From the NCBI GenBank assembly GCA_026419785.1, contig JAODTK010005650.1:1-64000 (forward strand): DNA of 64,000 nt, written 5' to 3'. Below the pieces are notes generated by a model. That model was not told the origin of the DNA. It ran no database searches and saw only the letters and a list, made by a program, of their open reading frames with translations. Position numbers and translations under genes: made by a program. Positions 31,731 through 43,939 of this stretch are shown here, piece by piece; the stretch's first letter is position 1, and the number at the start of each line of letters is the position of its first letter. The DNA comes from Sclerodactyla briareus. Lineage: Eukaryota; Echinodermata; Holothuroidea; Dendrochirotida; Sclerodactylidae.

Positions 31731-34700
31731 TGATTTGTCAACCATCTCCACCATCTCAATGACTGATTAGAACATTCTTCCAATTCTCCAAGGCCTGGAT
31801 TTTCAAGATTTGCATACTGTACATTGTGTAGTACTTCCAACAGGAAGGCTAACAAAGGCTCGCCACTTGACAGAGAAATTCCCGAAAATCTCAAGATTAA
31901 AATTTGTGGCTGGCCATTCCTGGGAATTTGTTCTCACCTGAGAACACAATGTGGTTCAGTGATGTCCCGCCCATGGTTCCCCAGGAGTAACGGCAGAGGT
32001 TGCGGGATGCATGCGGAGAAGGAGGAAATTCAAGAAAATAATAGCATGAGCACATAGTAAACAGTCCATCCACTACAGACACCTTTTGAGCATGCAAGCA
32101 TGAAGGGTGACAATGTCGAGAGAGTAGCTCTTAATGGATCAGCAAATGCCGTCACCGAACACTTTTATACTCACCGGGTGGTGACGCAGGAAAACTACGA
32201 CCCGAGGGAACAAAATATCAACACAGAACGAGAGATTCCTCTTATTCAAAACAGAAAATAAACAACACAAGAAACTTACAACACGAATAGTGAGACCAAG
32301 GAAGACACCTCATTTTCAAGCCTGTTACACTGTTACTTTTTTCTCCATCCTAGTGGAGCAAAAAAAATACCAATACATTCTCTAAATAATTTGGCACTAT
32401 CACGTGGTACTTGGAGGTAATCCAAGCAGTCTCCCATGTCGACAAGGAGCGCCAAAGCCTAACATGAGGGTTGGTGGCACTTCCCTGTTATGAAGGGTAT
32501 AATAACATGTGGCAAATTGAAGATTAAAAAAAATAACGTTTAATCCGGGAAGGGTTAGTGTAATCAGCAATACCATGCAAGGCAGAGAGTGTTGGGGGTT
32601 GCGTTTGCACCAGCCTAAGATTACGTCAGCCCATTCAGATTCTGCGGCTGGCAGTTAGCAATCATGTGTGTTGTTGTTATACCTTAAATTTAACGTTACG
32701 TTCAACTCTGCCAGTATTTGGCAGGGGCCCAGGATTGTTTGCTTAGGCCCAGTCCATGGAACTACAAGCCTACTGCTGGCTATTACCGAGGTGAAGTGTT
32801 TTCAGACAGGCCAAAGTGGACATTGCCTGCAGCAGGAAGGTTAAGAGATAAAGGACACAAGTCCTAAAAGGCATATGATATCTAATAAATGTACAAGTGA
32901 ATGTTTTTTTTCTGTGTTGGGAATAAGTCTACAACATTCTGTTGCCATGGAGGGCAGGCGGCATTTTTTTCATCAGTGCTTCCAGTATAAATAATAAATT
33001 TATGAACAAGGACATCAAAACATACATATACAGTTAGCAAATCACTAATCAGTGGATAAGAATGGATTGTGATTTATCAGCACTGAAATGTGTAACAAAA
33101 CATCAGCATTGAAGTGGAAACCCATTACAGAAAAGCTGCCATTTTGCCGGGAGTTCAAAGTTGTCCTAAATTCAGAATGTTTCTAGTGACAGTGTGGTTG
33201 TACCTTTCACACACAGGTAATGGAATTGAGCACACTGACCTATGTCTTGGACCATGTTCAGTAGTCCAGGTATAAAATGACAAAAGTGTAGATTTTCAGA
33301 ATGGAATGCTTGTCAATGCGCAATGATGTGGACATCATGTTGGACCATTAAAGACAGATAGCTACTGTGCCTTTCATCAGAGCCACGAATGTAACATGTG
33401 ACACTACCAGAACGACCTAATGATAGTTCCTAAACGACTCTTAGTAGCCGTCTTGGATTTTAATAGCTTGTAATTAAAGGGAAGACTGTACATTTTTTCA
33501 AAGGACCTGTCGAAAATGTGGACAAATTTGCTCAGTCAAGTCATAGCGGCAGCGATGAAAACCTGACAACAAGCATGGATGGAACTGTCCGGTGACAAGA
33601 TCGTGCACACACTTATTTGACTGTTACTATAGCTGTGAAGATTAGCAGAAAGATTATAGAAGAAAAATGCCTCAGTGGGATTTTTTTACTCTCAGGGTTG
33701 AGGGGAGGGGGAATGAAGCCTATGACGTTGTGATATTTGTTATGTGCCAGGAACATTGTCTGCAATAGGATTTTTGACCAGTTTGGGGGTGTTTATGAAA
33801 TTGCTGTTGGTTGCGCACTCGCAAAACCTAACCATTGCATGGACTTTTTTTGGATATGAAACTCTGACAAAAGTACTGCAGAAAATAATCTAGTAATACT
33901 ACCTGAGTCGGCACTCGTGAACAAACCATAGCAAAACAAAAACAAACAAACAAAAAAAGGGTGAAAAATGGTAAAACTCTTCAGACCACGTTGCCATACG
34001 AAAAACAGAAATGGGGACAGGAAATGCCAAAGCCTAGAGAGTACATTGGTGCTGACGGAGGAACCAAGGAAGCAAAGTCACATAGCCATGACTGTCTCTA
34101 TGAAACCATGCCAGACCACAGATAAACCTACAGAAAGGTCAGCAGAGGGAAAGAGTGCAAGAGAGACCATATTGTTAGTCATGGAGCACAGCTCAAACAA
34201 CCCAACCCTCCTATGATGCTTGCTAATACACCATGTTACAGGTAGATGATGACCCGTACACCATACAACAGTGCGATTGCGAGGGAGAGAGGTTTCTCCA
34301 TTCGCAGCCGTCTCTATATGGGATTGAATCGTGAGAGTCAGGATTACAAGCAGGCTGATAATGGTGTGTGCACCTACACTATTTCTGATACAGTTGGGGC
34401 ACACCTTGGAATGCAGCGAGCAGTGCCATTCCCGGATGTAAAGGTTTCGGGGTGAAGGAAGAGGGAGGGGGATTGGGGTTCTATTACATGTTTATAGGGG
34501 ATGATGGAAGCTAATAATTGAGGCAAATTTTTGTTCTTGACAGATACAGCTGTAACTACTACGGTGTAGCAAAGGGTGTTACAATGAGAATGAACAGGAG
34601 TTTATAGTATCTTTTCCCACTTTTTCTGTGTTTATATACAATATATTCACCATTTGCCAATATGTTACTATCGGTTAAAGAAACCCTGGTCGAATGGTTT

Positions 34701-35134
34701 CCCACTAGCACGTGGAATTGACTGGAAAACAAGCGGTGACAAAAATCGAGTTGTTATCACGACTCGGCGCAAAGAACACTGTACAGGACAATAACAAAGT
34801 GCAGGCAATGGGATTACTCCTATCAATTTTCTGAGATGGTGGTACGGAAAGCATCCTTTTGTCTCTTTTGGAGTTATGGTTCAGTTTATACCATCTGTGT
34901 TGCTTGGTTTCTTGTTGGGTGTGGTCAATGGTTTGTTTTCTAATCAACAACTCGTAAGCTGCATGGGTACCGAGGTCTTGAGTAGAAAGATTTGAAGCGT
35001 TCAAGTACGTTCCATCAGACTGTGCAACAGAATTCAGCACTGATATATGTTTCTGATTTCATTGTTACAGAAGTTTGAACCCGTTCATCTTGTTTGAAAC
35101 CTGGTCCCTAAGTTAATCTTGAATGTTAATCTAA
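31731..35134. other. Intron-like or intergenic DNA
   Basis: No exon recognised. About 30 bases at 32420-32450 ('aagcagtctcccat') resemble the complement of the 3' part of 5S rRNA, too little to call. The rest is AT-rich single-copy-looking sequence. Confidence 0.4.
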
Positions 35135-35435
35135 CAAAGCTAACTGCAGGATTGACTGTAACAAAGGGTATATTGTAGGAAGGGAATCGAAAACTGCATT
35201 TTTAGCTCCAAAACCCCGGAAACCCCCCGGGGACACAATGAATTTCTAGGGAGAAGCTTAGCAGTCGATCAACAAATAGAATGGCGTAATGTATCTTTAA
35301 TATTTTTGCGCTGGAGTAACTTCTCCGGAACGGAAAGTTGTAGGAACATCCAGGTTGGAATGACGTATATATTCAGTTGTTTCTTCTAACTGTTATTATC
35401 AGCGTTTCCAAACTCATCTGCAGTTGTCCTTTGAA
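35135..35435. mobile_element. Short inverted-repeat element (MITE), copy A
   Basis: Left end 'aaagctaactgcagg' (35135-35149); right end, reverse-complemented, 'aaaggacaactgcagatg' (35432-35415). The same termini bound the longer element at 43327-43939. Both also share the internal block 'taactccg.aac.gaaagt', 'aacttcc.ggttgga.tgacg' near the right end. Non-coding. Confidence 0.55.
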
Positions 35436-38111
35436 GAATATCATGAAGAAGCAAAAACTGGGACTTGAAAATCGATGTGTGACATTGATTAATGCAAATT
35501 TAATGCACACAGCTTTATGTTAGTTCATAAAATGCTTACATGACTAAAACCTGCTTGGGGGATGTAAATATAAAGATGAAGAAGAAGAGAACGTAAACAG
35601 CATTATATGTCATTTATACTCAAACAAAAAAACACAGCCTTGAAATGAATGTCCGGATCCGTTCTAGGACAGTTTTTACATCTCCCCAGCATCAGCAATA
35701 AATCACGGTCTGAATGATGCACAACCTATTACTTTTAGATCTGCTACAAGGCCCAACGATTTAAAAACTTCTGAAGGGGATGGTACTATGTCATGAGATT
35801 TTTAGCCTAGTGTTAAGGATCCACAAACACAGAAGCAGATTCAGCCTTGTGGCATAATATCATGGTGAAAAACTTGTACGATGTAACTAATGGAGGAATT
35901 TGATGGGCAAATTATGTTGCAAGCAGAATGGATCTGTGAGAGTTCTACTGGAGAAACCATGCAGCAAAAATGTAAACTGGTTTGCTATTCGCCCAGGAAC
36001 TTCGCATTGACAAAACAAACAATCATTGAACAATTGAACTCTGGTAGAGATATATTCAAGTCTTCAGGTACACGTTTTGGTTGGAATAGATATAGATACA
36101 AATGACTATACTGTTGGGGATAGCAAACTAGATGGATAGACAGAATGCAATAGTATGCATAGGTTGGCAAATGCTTCAATGACATGACCAACAATTAGAG
36201 ACTGCGGTTGTCCCTCCTTTCACCATTGATGTCACAGCCAAACATGTACCACACATGGTTCTCCCATGGGAACCCAGCTCCCAGGAAAAACTAGGCCTGT
36301 GGTAGAGCCAGTGTTCTAGCGACCATGAATGCTGAATGCGGTTTGATGATACAGAACATTCCCATTGAGTTGCTGGGAGTCATGTGAGTAGTGACTCCAG
36401 TCACTCATTACCAACAAAGGCAAACAGGGTGAAGGGGGTCAATTATCAGGAATATTCATTATGAGGAGAGTGGTCCTATAGTATACTATAGGCAGGTAGG
36501 TTTGTGCACCGATTAAACACAGATAACTTTAGTAAAATCATTTTGACTTTGGATTCCGCATTTTCTATGTAGACAGTTTGAATGCACATATGCAAAAAAA
36601 GTTGCAATAACTACACAAATTGAGTAAAGTTCAACAAGCAATTATGAAAAAGGATCTTTTCATGCGTATAATAGCAAATGTTTGGGCCCACATGGAATTG
36701 TTCATAGAGGTTGACGATAAGGTCAACTTCCTAAACACCAACAATGCATGATATATTTCGCCTTGGATTATGGTTAGAAATTGTTCTGCATCTAAAGGGC
36801 TTAAATAGGTATAATTGTTAAGTATAAGTAACGATAAATCCATATACGTGCCTTGTGATTTGCTGTTCACATACATTGTGTGCTATAGCAGAAAATGCTG
36901 TGTTCCCTTGAATGGCTGGTATAGGTACGATAAAATATTTAGATGATTGGCTATAGTGTAACTCGTAACCCTGTACACAAAGGACACTGTAGGACAACAT
37001 CATGCAACATGGTAACAGGTGTATCATAGCTTGGATAGATGCTGAAAACTATACTGCAATATAAAGGGTGCATTTAATACTCCCTAGGACAATCCCAACC
37101 CTCCCATCCCCTAAAGTGGCGAACAAGAAACAAAGTGAACAAAATATGAAATGACCCCAACAACACTGCAAACAAGGTTGCAAGTTGATTTTAAGGCGTT
37201 AGGTGACAATCATCTCAATCGGTCAAATATCATTCTCGCAACACCCCCTTTTTTATCCATGGAAGCACAGTAGCTGGCGGCTATATTTCAAGGAGGAGGT
37301 AAAATATGTAAAATACAGAAAAGATGGCCTTGCAAAGCTGTTTACCTGCAACAAGTGCGGGGATTGGCATGGTACGAAGTGATCGAAACGCCATTGAAGA
37401 CATGCCAGTATGATATATATGTAGAGCGGATGGCAGTTAATCCTCCAGCCTTCACCAGGAGTATCAGGACCTAAGCTACTGCCATGACGGTTCAAAACGA
37501 TATTTCCATGGCTAGTTTTAGCACAGACCTAATCTCTACAATATACCTGTATGAGGCACCACCATAGAGATAGAAAGCGAGCAAGATACAAATGCAGCGT
37601 AAAAGGTGCTTACCAAAACTTGAAAGCATTATAAATGTGGACCTTAAACTGATGCCATAATTGTCATGTTATCATATTAAAATGTTTTCAGTTCCATTAG
37701 AACTTAGGTTAAGGCGGTGGGAGGCCTAGAACTCAGAATGAGGTTATCAAGGTGTTCACGAGGGAAGGGTATAGTTGCAGTAATCTGCCTCAGTATATTC
37801 TGAAGGCGAGGGGTCCTTCAACTGAATGACATGTAAAGAGTTCTGATGTAATGATGCGGACCAATTGAGGTGCATCTCTCGATAATTTCACCCGTCACTC
37901 CATCTGTCTCTTCTCATAATGATAGGAATGTGAAACAGGCAACCAAGGACAGCTGGAGCCTGCTTCACACTGTACGGAGAATGGCCAACCACAAGGCTTG
38001 TGACAGCTAAGGGTCTCGCTCAGTTGTGTGACTGCAAGGGTGATGGGGTGGCGATGCCTCAAGACGTAGTTAATACTAGCTTTGAATTTCTGGGTCCTGG
38101 TAACCTATTTT
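35436..38111. other. Intron-like or intergenic DNA
   Basis: No exon or repeat family recognised on either strand. Confidence 0.4.
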
Positions 38112-38217
38112 AAGGGTCCAGACTCCTGAAACTGTTGCGGACCCCTGAGTTTCAAACTTCAACATTGAAGGAATACATACCAACACAGAAATGAATCACG
38201 AAGAGTCTGGGACCCTT
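38112..38217. repeat. 106-bp inverted-repeat sequence
   Basis: The arm AAGGGTCCAGACTC (38112-38125) pairs with GAGTCTGGGACCCTT (38203-38217), with a single unpaired base. It could be a very small MITE or a hairpin-forming sequence. Confidence 0.6.
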
Positions 38218-39945
38218 GGTTTTGGGCCTAACACAAAACCATGATTATTTTTATATAATAGGGGATGCGCACGTGGGAACTGCAGATAGCTTGACTGAAA
38301 GTTGTACCTTTTTTGCTTTTGAGTGGTCCAAACTTCCTTACCTTATCTTATGCGCGCATATGGGTAAAACCTTCTACTGCCCTCCTCTTTTTCCACCGAG
38401 TTTCCCAGTGGGCAACAAAAACAGCACGGTCCCTATTTGCACCATTGCTCACTGTTGCTTGTGTAATGAAGCACTTTTGCAGGGGGTCAAAAGATTCCAT
38501 AAGCAGTGATCGCAAGCAGTGATCATACACAATGCGGCGCATTGCAGCCTTTAACTCCGTACAGGGTGAGATAGGCTCAAGGATGTGTACACACAAAATA
38601 GAAAATCTACAATCCACCATAGATAAACAGTGCATACTGCAACCACACATGTATTGCAACTCACTCAGTATAAGTCCTTGCTCCATTGCTACTTGATCGC
38701 TAGCAAAACCTCAAAATTAATGGTAATTATCATGAATCATGGTTAAATGGATAATATACCTCAAGCAATGCCATGTTAAAGGCTCAAGACCGTCCAAAAT
38801 CCAAAAGAGCAGAACATACATTTTTATGTTTAGGACTAGGTTTAGAACTGATTTTCAAAATATTTTAGAATCATCGAGATGTGAAATGACACATCGTATA
38901 GTATATACCTGCTGTTTGTCAATACTGAAAAAAAAAAAATCTCGAACCTCGAACAATCCATCACGATTGCTTGCGACTGGCCACCGTTCTCAGAATCTGT
39001 GTCAAAATTATCGATTGTGTTTCACCGCTCACCTCCTGTACTATAACACTGGCTAACGACTAATTTCACACACCACCGAATACTGAGATTAGTTCTTCCA
39101 GTTTTCTAAATGTGAGGTCCAACACCAAGCATTCAGGCGAATCTCGAAATGAAAGAATACATGAGTTTCACCTAGTAGGATATGCCTAACTGGCTTTTTC
39201 CTGTTTTTGTGAACATTTCAATAAATCCTTTAGCCAAGAATTCAATCTTTATTTATACCTAACTTGCAATGAGGACACGTAGAAATACCTTGAGATGGAC
39301 CATTTGAAATATTGATGAACAGTGGGCGGGATCCAAGGAGAAGGTAGGGGGAGGCATGCACCCATTTTTTGCTGGACTGAAAAAATGTTTAGTCCTCGAA
39401 TTGCAGGGGAAAGGATTCGCGGCACTCCCAATTTCAAACTTTTCCTATACCCCCATACTGGGGGCTTCAAGTTCGCTGCCTCTCACTCAGTGCGTGGCTG
39501 TTCAAGCAGTGCCCCCTCCTTTCACATCACTGATTCGCCCTGATAAATTTGTGTCAGCAGAATGAAAGGAAGTGCAGAATGATGGAGTTGTCTTGCCTCT
39601 GTGTGTATATTAAACATGTACACAGGTACTATATAAGTGTACAGTACCGGTTGTTAATTCTCAGATGGCAGAAAAAAAAATCCAAAACATTATTTCCTTT
39701 AGTGACATACTGTATATAAGAAGAAGTTAGTGGCTCACTTACTCTCCAAACAATCATCGATTTGGTCAATGAAAAACAAGCGATTGTGTTAGTGGCAGTG
39801 ATAATGCGGTAAACTAGTATTTAGTTGAGTAGATGTTTTTTTCCTGAAACAGTAGGGTCTCAATTCGCCACGTTCACCCTTTTTTCTGTTCAGATATTGT
39901 TTCACCCTCATGGATCTGAAGAGTTGAAGGAGAGGGGATTTCCTG
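38218..39945. other. Intron-like or intergenic DNA with one dispersed repeat
   Basis: 38289-38370 repeats 8028-8130 ('gcttgactgaaagt', 'gagtggtccaaac', 'ccttac', 'atgcg'). A small tandem duplication 'agcagtgatc' lies at 38501-38525. No exon recognised. Confidence 0.4.
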
Positions 39946-40210
39946 TTAGCAGATTATAACATCAGGATCTAAATGCATAATCATAGAGGAGTCCGTGGTT
40001 TGCCAACTGTTAGAGTGTTCTACAAGGGCGCTATTAACCTGAGTTTCCTCAATTTGTTGGGATAAACTGTTGTTAACCACATTTTGTGAAAATTTGACCA
40101 GGTTCAAAACATGGTTATGAATAATGCTATTTAAACTAGACAGGCACTGAAATGCTTCCAGTGACTGTATTCGCCTTATTACTGGGGACTGCAGTGTACC
40201 ACAGCTTTGT
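39946..40210 (-). CDS. Candidate terminal exon
   Basis: After a possible acceptor ('gtggtacactgcag', the AG just upstream of the first codon TCC) an uninterrupted frame reads SPVIRRIQSLEAFQCLSSLN and continues IIHNHVLNLVKFSQNVVNN, SLSQQIEETQVNSALVEHSN, ending HLDPDVIIC and a TAA stop. The composition (Leu/Ile/Val/Ser/Asn/Gln with few Cys/Trp) is far more protein-like than the surrounding chance frames and suggests amphipathic helices. The pyrimidine tract is weak. Family not recognised. It could belong to the G-patch gene starting at 62.5 kb or to an unrelated gene. Confidence 0.35.
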
Positions 40211-40215
40211 GACAA

Positions 40216-43200
40216 TCAAACTATAGAATTAGCATGAACCAATGAACCATGCAAATTAGACAAACCTAAATATTTGACAACATTAATATTTTAATTCCTC
40301 TCAGGCGAGACCAAAAGCAAGGACTCCTACACTGTGGTAAGGTATTGCTATGTTTACAAAAAATTGGACCCCCCCCTCTATAATAAATAAGTTTTCCAGG
40401 ATAATAAAGTTTCATTGAGAAGTAATAATTCAAATGATGCAATGTTAGTTAGTACATGTGCCAGGTCCTCCAATCCTATGGTCAAGTCTCTCACCATATC
40501 CTTCGAAACTGCCCACAAGCAAAGGGTTTATATGGATACACAAAACAGAACTGGAAAAATCAGACTGTGCGAAGCATGCTGCAATATGCAAGCAGTGGGG
40601 GACATTGTTCCAAGCTCTGCCTGGAGGGGAAACTCGAGCAGGATGGGTAAACTAACATTGGAAACAGGACACGGACGACAGGATAGCGGACAGACAAAAT
40701 GTGTACGGTGTGGAACAGCATAACTTGATGGACACATGACAATGTCACAAAAGCTACAATTATGTGAGTGGTACTGCAATCAAATTCAAAAGGGATGCGA
40801 TGCAGTGGAACAGACTTTAGTGAATATGGGCGTGTTAGGAGAAAAATAGCAAAGTAGTATTTTGTGATGCCGCTGCTTCGTCTTCGAGGTGGCCAATCAG
40901 TACTGGATCTAGACTGTGGGAGGAAATAATTTTCACAAAACTTGCATGTCAGATATAACTATGAGGGGTGTGGAAAGGGATGAGCAACATTGAGTCACAG
41001 GACATGGTGTTTGGAGACCTAACATGAATTAATCATATCATTGACAGAACTTATTAACAATATGATCCCTTGTCTTTCTGGGGGACCATGAACATTCACG
41101 AATCACAGGTTATCAGGGTGTATGTGTTCTGAGAGTGACCATTCAATTGGAAATCATACAGTCTGCATCTGTTACAAAATAAAACAATGAACAAAACTCT
41201 GAATCTGTGATATTCAAAAACCTGCAATGACCACCCCCCTCCCCCTCCCCCCACCCACCCAAAGAAGAAAAACAATCTCATTAGCCTAATTCAGAAGTCA
41301 CTGAATGCAGTAAAAGTGTCATTCAAACACCAGAGCGACAATACACTAGAATTTTGTGAATAGCTACCATACCAACCCATACCACCTAGAACGGCAGGTA
41401 TCCCCTTAATTCCTCCACCATGACGCAATTTACTGCTGACTGTAGACAGATGAAGAATTACTACCTAAATGTCAATTTTTATGGAAGGACACGCAATACA
41501 CACCCCCGACTGTGTATAATTGAACATGTGAATTTATTAGAACATTGCCCCCCAGAACCAGCTCAAGTGATACCCAAATATTTGAGGCGCATAAATCAAG
41601 CTCTAATGGAAGCGCACCTGCATTTTTGACAAACTTTGGTATTTTGGTGTCCTACTGTAATAGAATGCATTACAGTCGATTTATTTTTCAAGAATTGTGG
41701 GCAAATTCTTTAGGCATCTCCGTTTTCCTTCTCTTTGGGATGCTGTGGCTTCAGGGTCTTTCAATGAAGATTTGTTCGTCCCAACTCTTTTCACGAAACT
41801 AAACTAAACCAAAAACATTGTCTGTGATCACCTGGATCAATTGAACATTCATTGTTTGTGTTAATGCCATTCTGCTCTGATTCATAATGCCGGAACAATG
41901 CGCCTAGGACATGCCTATAATTTTATAATGGCAATAAGGTGTGTGCTAGTTCCGTGAAGCAAGTTGTAATTTTGCACATGCTCCAAATGGTTAATGAACA
42001 CAGTGTACCTCTATATAAGCGGATGGCTAGTTTTATAGGGTATATCTGATTTGTGAGATGGTACGAGGTATCTACATAGGTAATAAAGATTGATGTAATG
42101 GAAAATACCAAGATACTTCTGAAATGTTTTGGGAAAAAGATAAAAAAATACCGTGAAACGTCTGAAATTTTTTGGCAGAGGATCCATTATTCAGGCAGTA
42201 GCCAAGAATAACGAGTCAAAGACCCTGAGAATGAATTCATATTTGGGAGATCTGTGGATAGAATTTCAGTAGCAAAAGAGAAGCAATGTCACAGCATGCG
42301 AGACACTCACGTTACGACATTAGCAGAAAAATAATTGAATGGATGTTCATCATAGCTGTAGTGCAGCAGGGGTACAGTGGGTTGTTTGTAGGGAGGTCTA
42401 TGCATATAGACTCTCGCCTGTGTCTAGGCATAGGGTGTGTACTAAGTGAGAGTGAAGTTGTGTGAAGGGAGAGAGCATGTGGGGGCACGGAAATAACACA
42501 ATTAAAATTAAAAGCCTATCACATCAGACATCAGTTGAGGGCAGAGGAATGATAAACGAGAGCAGGCACCAAAAATGAATAAACGGTGAGGTTAATACAC
42601 ATGGTATAAGATTGAGAAAGCTTGAGAAAAATGCAAGGAAAAAAAAACAAAAAACCCGTTGGTTATGTGGAAGTAGAAGCACTTGAATGATAATTTGGTG
42701 TGAGTTTTTAAACGAAACGATACACATCAAGTTATTTTACTTCAAAGAAAAGATGAGGAGAGAGGAATACCTTTTCTACAGTGTCCTAGCTTCCCAACTT
42801 CCCAAAATTCTAGAGGGAAAGCCCAAACCTAAATAAATTTTTGAATTGCATTTATCCGAACAGTTTTTAATATAAATTTGACTGGACACTAAAGTCCCGG
42901 TCACACTACAAAAACATTGCATTCATGCCAATTTTCAATTCTTGGCTCCCATCCCTTTACCATTGTGCTGTGAAATAGCCATCCACCGTGAAAGAAACCC
43001 ATAATGTGTAATAGTCCTCTCCTAACTTGTGATTTTATCAGTTTTAAGTTGTTTTAAATTGTGTAGGATATGACCTCATATTGTAGCTTGGTCAGATCCT
43101 TCAAATGTATTGGTACTTCCGTGTTATACAATATTCTTTGATCAGAGACCTTATGGGTTAGCAATCTGACAAAAAATTGTCAAAGTGTGAACAGCCTGCA

Positions 43201-43326
43201 GGTTTACTAGAGCCTTTCTATTGTGGACACAAGATGCATCTCAGCCATGACCGTCGCAACTCAGCACATGACCATGCATCGTTCAATATCAACCAAGGTG
43301 GAAAATGTTTCATGACATGTCAGTGT
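40216..43326. other. Intron-like or intergenic DNA
   Basis: No exon or repeat family recognised. C-rich low complexity lies at 41230-41262. Confidence 0.4.
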
Positions 43327-43939
43327 TTAAAGGGCAACTGCAGGCTTGATGGATACAACAGAGGTGATATTGCGGAGAATGGAGAACTGTATATCTAGGT
43401 CCAAACCCCCATTTGCCATACGAGTTCCTAGTGGAGTTATTGGCTTTCAAAGTTTGGGCCATTACGCAGAGAAATTGGGGAGAATTCCCAGTGGTGCACA
43501 GATACGCATGACATCACACGTGGACAACATAGGGAATTATGTTATATATTTGATTGTTTCATTTTTGGTGAATAAGTCGAGGTTTAGCACAAGTTCTGTT
43601 GTCTTTCTCTCACTAAGTAACCCTCAACACCTACCAACCACTACGAGCAATCCTCTCCCATAGAATAAATTTTTTCAAAGTGAAATTACTATTTGAATTT
43701 CATGGAAAACAAAGAAGTTTGTTTTTCAGGGGTTGTGCAAGTATGACATCACTTATTATTGCATGAGATAGGCAATTTCGATCGTGCGCAATGCACATTG
43801 CTTCACAAAACACAAACTTCAAATGACTATAACTCCGTAACAGAAAGTCCATGAACTTCCGGTTTGGACTGACGCACTCAGTTTTTTATCCAGCTATTGA
43901 ATTAGCCCCTGTATAAATCATCCTGCAGTTGTCCTTTGA
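43327..43939. mobile_element. Inverted-repeat element, copy B
   Basis: Left end 'ttaaagggcaactgcagg' (43327-43344); right end, reverse-complemented, 'ctcaaaggacaactgcagg' (43939-43921). It is related to 35135-35435 by both termini and by an internal block near the right end. It contains 'atgacatcacacgtgg'. The frames inside (43177-43398 and 43346-43663 on plus) are not transposase-like. No target-site duplication established. Confidence 0.6.

Noticed and set aside
32405..32455. Resemblance to the complement of 5S rRNA ('gcagtctcccat')
   Set aside because: Only about 11 bases match exactly; too short to call a 5S-derived SINE or pseudogene.
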